The notes beneath the pieces were generated by a model. That model saw only the letters and a program-made list of their open reading frames with translations, was not told the DNA's origin and searched no databases. Made by a program: the position numbers and the translations under genes. From assembly GCA_023055505.1 (NCBI GenBank), contig JALIRH010000050.1:2480001-2544000 (forward strand): a stretch of 64,000 nt of DNA. The letters run 5' to 3'. Shown here piece by piece: positions 1 to 9,870 of the stretch. Position 1 is the stretch's first letter; each line of letters opens with the position of its first letter. The DNA comes from Callipepla californica brunnescens. Taxonomy: Eukaryota > Chordata > Aves > Galliformes > Odontophoridae.

Positions 1-1217
1 GTTCTGTGGAGTTTTCCTAAGGGTTATTGCCTTAGAAATAAGTTACTGCACAGCTTTGGTAACCATATATCCCTAGGTCATCTTTGTACATAATATTGAT
101 ATCCGTAGTAATAGTGATTATTTATAAGAGCTTGTACTTATATATGCCATGTATAAAACGTTCTGGAGGAAAGACCTCTAACAAAAAATGTGGTAGGCAA
201 AAAAAAATAAAAAAGAGAAAATTTCAATTCAGGACATCAATTAACACTGATTTGCTCTGGAATGTGTTTGAAAGTACATGCAATATTCACATGCCAAATG
301 AATTCATTAAAGACCAGTGTGATTACAGTGAATGTCAAATGAATTAATAACAATGGGACCTTTAAGTGTTACCATTAATTTCACAGTGTGTTGCTGTTTT
401 ATACTTATGGGCTCTGGAGCTAAATGACGCTCTGCAGTTGCCCTAGTAGATTAATTGTGCATTAATAATCTATGGGTGGGCTAGCAATCTGGTGGGCACT
501 TACATTTCATTGACACTTGGATACTAAAGATCATCTTCATTTCCAGTTTTCAGTTAAGAAAGTCACTTTAGTTTAAAATGGTCTTGCAATATTTCTTCTC
601 CGTTCAGTTAGAGTTTTAAATGGTATTAAGTTTTTGTACTTTAGGTCCACATTTAAAGCAGAGCTTGACTAAAGAATTGAACCCATCTTTGATTGTTGTA
701 TGTTTTTGAGTTGATTTTTTTTAATCTCTTTTTCTGTGTTCTGAGGGGGGAAATTCTAAAAGCAAGGCAGTCTAACCTCTGATTATTTCGTAGGTGTTTT
801 TTCTGTTGGTTTGGTTTGGTTTGGCTTGTTTAAGCTGGGAGAATGTTATTGATCTCAAACACAGGAATCAGATTTGTGCATTTCAAACTCATACTATTGG
901 ACATGAAAATTATACAAACATCTAAAAACTTGTGAATACTCTTGTGCAAAGGCAGTTCATTTTCAAAACAAGAATGGCATATTCCCACTTCCAGGGAAAG
1001 CAAGTTAGAAAAATTTCATGTGATGATACTTTACTGATAAATTTTATCAGTAACATTATCAGTTAGCAATCCACCACATAGATTTTTATTTATTTGTTTA
1101 TTTCACATTTCCCAAATTAGGTGTATGTTTTGTTTTCCAAACGACAAGATATTTTGGTGGATTTTTTCAACTGCCCACATTTTGCAAGGTCCGAATGAGA
1201 ATTAGAAAGATTAATCC
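1..1217. other. Non-genic AT-rich DNA
   Basis: No convincing gene or named repeat is seen. Open frames are short and lack recognisable domains. It holds a short TTTGG-type microsatellite near 806-830 and a perfect palindrome at 1031-1053, listed separately. Confidence 0.6.
1031..1053. promoter_or_regulatory. Perfect palindrome with GATA-type motifs
   Basis: Arms of 11 bases (TTACTGATAAA at 1031-1041 and its exact reverse complement at 1043-1053) flank one central T. Each arm holds a TGATAA/TTATCA core, the type bound by GATA zinc-finger factors. A third TTATCAGTT lies just downstream at about 1057-1065. Binding is inferred from motif only. An AT-rich palindrome of this size can also arise by chance in 64 kb. 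Confidence 0.3.
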
Positions 1218-1430
1218 TGAGGAGAAACTTGTTTACAGTGAGGGTGATATAGCATTGGATTCAGCTGCCCAGAGAGGTTGTGGAATCTCCCTCTCTGGAC
1301 ATATTCAAGATATTTCTGGACACCTACCTCTGTGCCCTATTGTAGGGGGCCTGCTTCAGCCAGGGGCTTGGACTTGATGATCTCCAGAAGTCCTTTCCAT
1401 TCCCTATGTCTGTGATTCTGTGATTCTGTA
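1218..1430 (+). mobile_element. CR1 LINE fragment, 3' end, 5'-truncated
   Basis: Remnant of a chicken-repeat-1 non-LTR retrotransposon. The 5' part (about 1221-1245) matches the end of the CR1 second ORF, where the usual text is an 'acttctttactgtgagggtga' type sequence. It is followed by the very characteristic 'ctgcccagagaggttgtgga' stretch around 1266-1285, the 'cagccaggggcttggactt' segment around 1356-1374 and the 'tctccagaagtcctttcc' segment. It ends in two tandem ATTCTGTG-type octamers at about 1413-1430, the CR1 3' terminus. Heavy 5' truncation is normal for CR1, which inserts by target-primed reverse transcription. It cannot encode protein: the 60-codon frame starting at 1195 is a by-product. 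The copy is on the sense strand and moderately diverged. Confidence 0.92.
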
Positions 1431-3894
1431 GTTGACAGTTGCCTCCTTTTCAAATCTTGTAGACTTGTAAAAGCTGGTACATGGTAGAAGCAGCTCTACC
1501 ATCAGCGGGGCTGCGCACATCCTGGTGTAGCCAGAGGGAGAAATACTATTTTCTCTAGAAGTCCTGCCCAGTTTAAAGGGAATGCGTACTCTCTGTGCCT
1601 TAGTGGCACTCCTTTACCTGTGTTGTTATCGAAAAAAAAGTATCAGACAAGATTTTTGGACTGCAGTAAACTAACTGGTTTTATTAGGCTGAGCAATAAA
1701 ATAGTCAACACAGAGAATTTTAAAGTACTGTACTTAAACCATTCTTACTACAAATGCAACATCTGCAAAGCATGAAAAAAAACTTCCTATCCTATAGAGG
1801 CTTAACAAAAAATACTGATATTCCGACATTTTAAGCAATCTAGACATTTAAAATTGATACTGTGAGCTTCAGGTGCGCTTTTGTTTCTGTGATGTATCAC
1901 TGTAGAACTTATTTGAAAACCCATTTTTAATGTCTCTGACCTTACTCCGAAGCTATTCATTTGTGAGATAGCTGAGCATCAACAGTTCTCTCACAGAAGT
2001 TGAGTGGAAGCAATAAAAACTGCTATTACTCTTATTATTAAGTATAGTATCTATTATGAAAGTTTTCTTGATGAATTTTGGCTCTATTCGTAGTGCCTAC
2101 AGCCTAATCCCATTGTGTCTGCTAGATGGATTTCTCTTGACTTGGAAAAGCTCCTGTCTTCATAGGAGAATCCCAAACTCCAGTCTTTAGTTAGGCTCTC
2201 TGTATGGTATTTCTTGTGCTTGTTAAATAAAAATAGACTCACCTTTGCTACAGAGATGCAAGATAATGTTTTTATGTGAAGGGGTGGGGGGAAGTGAGCT
2301 TTTCACACTTCTATAATTTTATGCCACCTTTTTAACATTTGGATGCAATCTGCCTCCAGCCTCCTGGTTCATTAGCAGCATCTGTGTGCCCACACAGTCC
2401 CTGCATCACTGACAGGGTGACAGGCTTTTTAAAAACTAAATATTGTTCTATACTTAATGAGAATGCTCTCATCATCTGCAGCTGAAAGTGGAGTTCAGCA
2501 ACCCAAAGGTTAAGGCAAGCCATGCAAAAGTGTATCTTCAACATTGTACTTAAAAATGAATACCATCTTTTCAGTGCCTACTCTTACTCATCCTCCAGCA
2601 TCTCAGCTACCTCAGTCTCTCTGTCCTCTTTCACTAAACAGTGACCTACCTAGTGAAATATCTGATGTACAAGTCAGCCTACTTCCTGGTTACGGGATTT
2701 TCTTTATCTAATTGGTGTTGGCAACTGGTAACTCAGCAGTATCATCTAGACAGTCAGCAAAATTTCTGGATTCACCTGTTAATGGTGATTTGGTGTTTTT
2801 TTCAAATTTAAAGGTTAACTATATTCTCCAAGTTTAAGCAATATATAGGTATTTCATAATTGTAACTTTCCCTAGTATTTGAAACTCTTCTGAAATGTAA
2901 GAAAGTGCATAATTTCCAATTTTTGTATGACTTTTCCTCAATGCAAAGCTTTCCTAGGAAAATCTTATCAAAGATAAATATCAGGAGTTCTACATATTAT
3001 TAGAAATGTCCTGCTTTATCTGCATTCATGAGAAATGCAAATATAGCTTTGCACAGTTTTCTGGGACTCACTAAACACATGTTTATACTAGATAAATCTC
3101 TTTTGCCATCAGTTTTCTTCTTTGAGTGTTACCTCAAGCAGCCACAAATTATGAGAGCTTCTAAGAGTACTTTTATCTCTGTTTCCTTTGCTGAGCTTGT
3201 TTACCCTTCACACCTACAAACTGATGCTCTTCCCACAATCTCAGATAATGCATTAGTATCCAGACTGGTATCCAATCCAAATGTTGTGCCAGGTTTATCA
3301 ACTTAAGTGACAGAGTTGCTTGCTAATGGAAGAAAACAAATGCTCTGTAGAGCTATAAGATAACTGCCCTTTTTATTTTATTTTTTTATTTATTTCTTTA
3401 TGAAAAAGAAAGTGAGTTTCAGTTGTGGTTAGTCTCATCAACTACAGTAAAGACAGAATTCAGTCTGGAGTTCTTCTAGGTAGAATAGCTCTAAGAAGTT
3501 GGTTTGTATCAATTGAGATCCCATTCTTGTATTCTTTGCCTGTTAGAATAGATTTGAGGGCCTGCTGAATCAAAATCCCTCATGAATCTGGAGTCTGCAA
3601 GAGACTTCATCTGTTAGCTTGTTTTGTCAGTAGCAAATGCAGCTTTTTCTCCTGTGCAGTGAAGAGACACTGGCTAGAAGTAAGAATGGAGATAATAGAC
3701 TAATCAAGTTTTAGCTGTATATCTTGCTGTTGTACAGTTAGACTCGTATGTGCTTTTCCATTACTTGTTTGGTAATAAGTTAGAATAAACTATATCATTA
3801 ACTACGAGGTTGCTATGGAGGAAAAAGCAGTTTATCAGTTGATCACATGTTATTTCTGAGATGCCCCATAGTACAACCTGGGGCCTTGGTTTTG
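1431..3894. other. Non-genic DNA, no recognised element
   Basis: I see no gene, RNA gene or named repeat. A modestly CpG-containing stretch lies at about 1500-1630. Open frames at 2332-2544 (-) and 3028-3306 (+) show no domain, signal or codon pattern of a real gene. Confidence 0.5.
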
Positions 3895-4114
3895 GCATTA
3901 GGAAGTTCCACACAAATGTGCGTGGGAACTTCTTCACAGTGAGGGTGACAGAGCACAGGCTGCCCACAGAAGCTGTGACGTTTCCTTCTCTGGAGATGTT
4001 CACGACCTGCCAGGACACCTGCCTGTGCAACCTGGTCTAGGGAGCTGCTTTGGCAGGGGGGTTAGACTGTATGATCGCTAGAAGTTCCTTCCAACCCCTG
4101 CAATTCTGTGATTG
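3895..4114 (+). mobile_element. CR1 LINE fragment, 3' end, 5'-truncated
   Basis: Second 5'-truncated CR1 tail in the same orientation as the one at 1218. Recognisable blocks run in the expected order: 'aacttcttcacagtgagggt' at about 3928-3947, 'caggctgccca' at about 3957-3967, 'ttctctggagatgttca', 'gacacctgcctgtgcaacct', a 'ggcaggggggttagact' block at about 4052-4068, then 'agaagttccttccaacccct' and a terminal ATTCTGTG near 4103-4110. A few bases normally present before the 'ggctgccca' block are missing, so it is a decayed copy. It has no coding capacity. Confidence 0.92.
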
Positions 4115-4339
4115 TTCCAGACTAGGAGTATTTGAGTTTTCTGGGGAAGATGGGAAAGGAGTATTCCAGCAAAATTGGTGGATCAGGAATGTGTGTGTAC
4201 TCTAAACAGGGAGCTGAGCAGCATTCTGAAGTCTTCAGTTGTAGGCAGAATTGTAGCTGTGAATGTCTTTTGCCAGAGAGATGGCTACAGTGCTATAGAG
4301 TCAGAGTTCTGACTATGAGTCATTTTTCTTACTGCTTGT

Positions 4340-4560
4340 AATGTGTTCTTTAAATCAATGGAAGAAAAGAAGAAAGAAGAAGAGTGAGAAGGAGAGAAAA
4401 AGTAAGTAAATAAATAAATAAATAAATAAATAAATAGAAAAAATTAAAAAAAAGGAAAGAAAGGGAAAATAAAGGAAAAGGAAAAAGAAACTTTTCTTTC
4501 AGCTAAGAACGTCATGTTAGGAGTAGAAAAAAAAAAAAAAAGAAAGAAAGAAACATGAAT
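4340..4560. repeat. A-rich / purine-rich low-complexity block with (TAAA)n
   Basis: Starts with GAAGAA/GAAA-type purine-rich sequence, then a (TAAA)n array at about 4403-4437, further A/G-rich sequence, and an A16 run with GAAA repeats at 4526-4552. It lies 0.2 kb downstream of a CR1 end but is not part of the CR1 consensus. Confidence 0.85.
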
Positions 4561-5130
4561 GGAATCAAATTTTGACTAAGGATATTATGAATTGATGTGA
4601 AAATTATCCGTAGAATAAGAAAGTTCCAAGTTTTTTTTTTACCAGTCTCTGGAAGTGGGCAAATTCTCTGTTAAATCTTCTGTAATAAACTTCAGTAGAC
4701 TTTTCCACACATTAGACTACTAGATCCTAACAGAGTGGATAAACTCATTGCAATGTGCGTGTGGTTCTGTCCTCAATTAATATAAAAACAATGTTCCATT
4801 ACTGGGGGGAGAAAGCCGATTAGCACAAGATCTTCTGCTTAGAAAAGTAGGATGTACAGAGCTTGAGTTTTTATTTTTAATTAAACTGGAGAAAGAGGAA
4901 CTGAAACAGGAAAAAATCCATCTCTTATTGTCATGAGAACTGATATGTGCAGCTTTGTTAGAATCTGCATTCTCGCCAGGAATCTTACTAGCTCAATGCA
5001 TCAAGAAGAAATGTCTGTCAAGCTCCTTCAAACTTTGCTTTCCCAAGCAACTGCCATATGCCACAACTAATAGCATAAAGACACCATGAGTCAAGCCCCA
5101 GTGCTGGAAGATTTAAAGATGTTTGTACTC

Positions 5131-5153
5131 TTTTTTTTTTTTTTTTTTTTTTT
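5131..5153. repeat. Poly(T) run, 23 T
   Basis: Uninterrupted homopolymer of 23 T. No retroposed body is recognisable on either side, so I call it a simple repeat only. Confidence 0.95.
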
Positions 5154-5339
5154 GAAATTTTCCATTAAACCTTTCCATTTCCTCAGTTTCCCAGGCAGGT
5201 CATAACAATGTAGAGTGCTCAGTAATGTGAGTTTAATTCTGTAGCCTTTTGGTTTGATGGTATTTTGTCGTTAGGGGAAGTTCAGGTCAGATTCTGATGA
5301 ATCACAGCACTTTACCCTGTCCAGGAAGGCATTAAGCAG

Positions 5340-5835
5340 ACTGACACAGGGCTGCACGCTGACAAGGCGCATCCTTGCTGCCAGTGTTGATTCCAGTATT
5401 AAAAACAGTTGCCTGCCTGCTGCAGAGCAAGTATCATCATTAAAAGGTACTTAAACAAGCTGCTTCCCTCTCTCTCTCCACTAAATGTCCTAATGATATA
5501 AGGCTAACGGTTCTTTGGGATTGCTTTAAGCTGTAGGGTGGAAGAGTGCTTTATTCGCCTACTAGACTGCCAGACTTCAATTCCCACAGCCGTCAGCTAC
5601 GGCCTGGTTGTGAGCCTGCGCACCAGCCAGCCCGTACAGAAGCACTGTGTCAAATGGCTAAATAAATAAATAATGTGCAGGGCCCGGAGCCAAAAATACT
5701 CTCCCCTTGTGCCAGGGAGAAAGGTAATAGGAGAGGAAGCCTGCGCTCTGATGCTACTACTACAAATGAAAAAGGCAAAGGCAGTAAGCTCTGCATGTTT
5801 GTCAGCTAATATTACATCACAGCAACTCATGATGT
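5340..5835. promoter_or_regulatory. Candidate conserved non-coding / enhancer-like block
   Basis: Repeat-free, more GC-balanced DNA with about ten retained CpG dinucleotides (for example near 5357, 5368, 5506 and 5555, and several in 5590-5640), whereas flanking DNA is CpG-poor. It contains a short AATA-type run at about 5660-5673. No open frame with recognisable protein content is present; the frame at 5597-5830 (-) has no domain I know. Retained CpGs in an otherwise depleted region fit either functional constraint or chance. This is an inference from composition, not a demonstrated element. Confidence 0.25.
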
Positions 5836-6169
5836 GGTGTTAAATATGTCTGAAATCTCCTTATTTTTCTGAGCCTCTTTACCAGTGCTTCCTAACACAG
5901 ATGGAACCCTTTCTTTCCTGCACATATTAATTCATTTGTTATTTATGCACTTCTGATCTTTCTGACATTTTGTCCTTTGGCCTGCTACCAAGTCATTTTT
6001 TATACATGTTCTGAGAAAAGGTGGCCCTTGCCCTGCAGTGAGCCTCACAAATCCCTGACACACACATATGCATTTTTTATTGTTCTCACATGTTGCTTAA
6101 CAGTCTGCATGATTCCTGCTTTACAGCACAGCAGATGGGTTCCTGCGTAGCGGTGAAGCAGATGAGATG

Positions 6170-6520
6170 TTCAAATCGATTGTTTTATCAACAATCAGTT
6201 GTAGATAAAAATCATTTTAATGAGAGAAATTAATGGTGTTTGCAAACATGATGTTAATTAAAGAACATAGCTTGGGCTTTTTTCCCTGCTTTTTCCCCCT
6301 GCACACAATTTTTGTTACCCATGACATCTTTCATTATTGACTCATGCCCCAAAGAAAAGGCGATTAAAATCTGCTTTTGTTTGATGTAGCTTTTATTGAA
6401 GAAAGAAATAGATCTTTCTGAAGCTTCCTGGTGAGATGAAAGTCTAATTATCTCCACAAATGAAAGGAAAAGCTTTAATTAGGCCTGTGCTGAATCTGTG
6501 CACTGTGAATTTGTGCATTG
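6170..6520. promoter_or_regulatory. Candidate enhancer-like cluster (SOX, forkhead, homeodomain motifs)
   Basis: Dense developmental-type motifs in repeat-free DNA. GATTGTT (6178-6184) and AACAATC (6190-6196) form an inverted pair of SOX-type cores with a TTATC (GATA-type) between them. TGTTTGCAAACA at 6237-6248 is a perfect palindrome made of two overlapping forkhead cores. GTTAATTAA follows at about 6253-6261, and further TAATTA-type cores lie near 6446 and 6476. Motif density alone does not prove function, because AT-rich DNA yields such cores often. Confidence 0.28.
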
Positions 6521-6949
6521 TGATGGATGGAGCCCACATCTCCTCAGTGACTGTAGCTGAAATAATGAAGAAGGAGAAGAGGTAACCTGCTCCCATGATT
6601 CAGCTGGCAGAGCAGACTTGGAGGTACACCTGTGTTGTGGGAGCGTGCCCAGAGCAGCTGCCACAGGCCATGTTTCTGTGCAGTGCATTCGGCTGTTTTA
6701 CAGCCTCCTCCTGAGCTTTGATCTCTTTTCAGACAGCAGGGGTCCTAACAAATCAAGCTTTTCATGTTTCACTCAGTTTCACTCTCTTTTGCTTCACCAT
6801 TCATACTCGAACTCCAAAGAGGACGGCTGAAATATTGTCTTTTTCTGAAGCAATTAATGATCAGCAGCGGACATGACTGAAGTGGGTATTATGCCTTTTG
6901 CAAGGTGTTTTAAAGTTGTCTGTAAGCTAATAGCTGAGAAATAATCTGA

Positions 6950-7330
6950 AATGGTGTTTATGTATTTTGCCATGTAATTAATTCACTGTTTGCGCTTTTA
7001 ACAACCTTTGTGCATAACACTTAATCGGCCATGCACTTCTTTGCAGTGTTACGATGCCTACGCAGTTAGAAAAGGTGACATTCTAGGATAGCGTTCAGCT
7101 GCTAATGGCCCCCAGGGAGGAATCTGAATTATGACAAATAGCACACTATCCCAGATTTTATAACATTTCTCATCTGTTTTGACCATGTTGCATGCAGCTT
7201 ACTCTGTCTTCATGTAGTCCGCCTGATATCAGGAAGGTCAAACTGCTGCTTATGCACGTCACTTGCAGCCAGCATATTCTTCTTTGTAAGTCATAAAGCA
7301 CCTTTGACATCAAGGGCAGTCAAAGAGATT
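6950..7330. promoter_or_regulatory. Candidate non-coding regulatory stretch with paired TCF/LEF-like motifs
   Basis: Contains TAATTAATT near 6976-6984, scattered CpGs at about 7025-7095, and at 7302-7325 two inverted TCF/LEF-type cores (CTTTGA at 7302-7307 and TCAAAG at 7320-7325) flanking a TCAAGG. No repeat or coding frame is recognised. This is motif-level inference only. Confidence 0.22.
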
Positions 7331-9870
7331 ACCTCCCCACCTTTCTGGACACAATAGCAGTAAGAACAGGGGAGAAGTAATTGAAGACAAAGTTAAATCA
7401 ACATGAGCAATCTAATCTTTTATTCTTTCTGTCAGTACATTGTGTTGCTTAGAATGCATTGCTTTAATTGTCCCTGGAATTGAGGAGCTTAGCAGCCAAC
7501 TGGAAACATGCAGAAATAGAGGGATATGGGATAAACAGGAATGCATCCTCTGTAGATTTGTTTATTTAAGGAAGGAAGGCATCTGAATTGAAACAGCAAT
7601 GCTGTCTTTGAAACATTCTGGAAAGTCTTTTGGTTAGGTAGATATGTGGCATCTGTAAGGCTTGAAATTGGTGAAAATGAATTGCATTGATTCTGAGTAA
7701 TTCAACAAAGTGATAATAGGGATTCTAATTCAGTCTGTGTGGAACAAATCTCTGCATTAGAGTTCTCCTTGTAAATGAAGCTTTATCTCCTGCTATTGTA
7801 AAAATTCCATACATTAACAAGTTACTTGCAAGTTGAACTCTTTCTACATATATCTTGTCATTCGTTTAGAGTCCTGGCACTTTCTTAGTCTAATATACCT
7901 AGATTTGTCCTTTCAGCTCCCTTCCCATCCTACTGCATTTCAGTTTCTTTGTGTAGATTTGTCTCCTTTGTTTATGCTCTTGTAAATTTCTCCCTGGTGT
8001 TAGTACTGAGTTCACAGAGCTGAAGTCAAAAACCTGCCTCACACAATATTCTAATCCTTAGGCCGTTGGTACCGGCATCCAAGTCTGATGCCCTAGAATT
8101 ACAAGAATGATGGTGAATGTATAAAGGTCCCAGAGCACAGTATAGGAGAAAAAAGCCGGGGGAAATGCTGTAACACTGGAGCACAGGTCTGAGCTAGGGG
8201 GCACAGCCAGAGGGGAAGCGAGGAGGCAGTGGAATTCTTGTTAGACTGCTGTGCAGAGACGAGGAGCAGATAGTAAATTAGGAGCAAGCGCTGCGAGAAC
8301 ACATCTGAATCAGACCCTCCAATTAACAGTTCTTTTTCCTTCTTTCAAGTTTGATTTCCTTTTAACCTTTTATTTTATTCTTTTGATCTCAGCATCTTTT
8401 TCTTTTTGTTGGAGTGAAGAGCAGAGGGTGCAGTAATTTTTGTTAAGGAGGTGCTTTCGTTGTCAGCTCCTCTTATCAAACTTAGCAAGTGATGGGCAAA
8501 AACTGAAAATGTTTGTGTATGCCATCACTTATGTACATGTCTGACCAAAATTTAACACCTGGGACAATGTACGTGAGCCATGCCTGTGTCAATTGCTTAT
8601 CTCCACCTACTGCTCCATCGTGGGAGGTGGAAGTGTTTTACAGACAGAAAACAAGTCCCACAAGATCTTTCAAACAAACAAACAACAAAAGCTGCTTTTC
8701 TTAATTTGAATTTAATTAGTACTTATTATCCTATTTTGAAAAAAGTTGGTTCTGAAATGATGGTTGATCTTTATTAAAGCTTTTCTGGTGAGTAAAATTA
8801 TAAGGACAGCAGATCTGTCCCATTCCCACCAAATACATTCACTATGTGAAAGAAAAAGAAAGAAAGAAAAAGAGAGAGAGAGAGAGGAGGAGAGAGGGAA
8901 AGAGAGAAAGAGTATTAATGCACTTAACCTGGATAGTTCATTCGTTGTTCTGGAAGAAGGAATCAGTGCTCCATTGGACCCATATGTAGATATTTATAGC
9001 AAAATAGAATTAATATAAACTATGATGTTTTGTCCTGTCTTTGGACAGTGGTCAGAAACAACCCTGGCAAGAGCAGCACTTAGGACAGTCTTTGTATTGT
9101 CTGTGCGTACAAACATGTACAGAGCAATGGAAGTTTATGAAAAATTTTTAAAACAAGATGAGTAGTATTTAGCTGTTATGTGTTGAAAAACAGGAAAACT
9201 GGCCGTTAGTGTGCAAAGAATATTTTAATCTTTTAGCACACCTTTTTTGTGCTAAATCTAAATTACTATGTGCCTATCTCTGAGAGCTTTTAGATAGCCA
9301 GAAAAATCCCCATGAATGGCCACTGTGGAGACAGATGGATTATTTTACGTCCCTCTGTGTTAGTGATGTATGTCACTATATCTGTACATCCCAAAGGGAA
9401 TACGTGGCTGCTTAGTTTTTCCCTAAGGTAAGAGCCACCCCAGACTTGTGGAGTAACTTTGTAAGATGGGCTTCTAGATCATCATTGTATTATCATTAGT
9501 ATTCTTATCATCCTTGTTGTAAGGGTCACCCCACTAAATAATTTTACAGGACTATGCAAACAAACAAAAAAAAAAAGCACATTAAAGAGGTGTTCTTCTA
9601 TTATGTGTCTTGCAAAGGCTTGAAGAGACGTGAATTCCTGTGATGAGACATCAAGAACATATGAGTTTGGGTTTGTTGTTTTTTTTTTCCTGAGAGTGTT
9701 ATTGGCTGGCTGATGCAGACTAAGATGCACACATGGCAATTGGACATGATTCAGAATTTATGATTTTCACATTTTCAGTGAGATAAAAACAGGCATACTC
9801 ACTTCACTGTGAACACTTGCTAAGTTTTAGTTCTGCAGTATTTGAATGGGTGTTTGACTTTCCAACTATA
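7331..9870. other. Non-genic DNA with a GA-rich microsatellite
   Basis: No gene recognised. A somewhat GC-richer, purine-rich stretch lies at about 8100-8290 without a recognisable function. The GA-rich repeat at 8849-8912 is listed separately. A stem-loop is possible at 9232-9256: 9-base arms TTTAGCACA and TGTGCTAAA with a 7-base loop. Confidence 0.5.
8849..8912. repeat. GA/GAAA-rich simple repeat
   Basis: Purine-only or nearly purine-only tract of GAAA units grading into (AG)n and GAGG units. It creates a lysine/arginine/glutamate-rich stretch in the 8764-9018 frame, which I regard as an artefact. Confidence 0.9.

Noticed and set aside
8764..9018. Charged K/R/E-rich frame
   Set aside because: Produced by the GA-rich microsatellite at 8849-8912.
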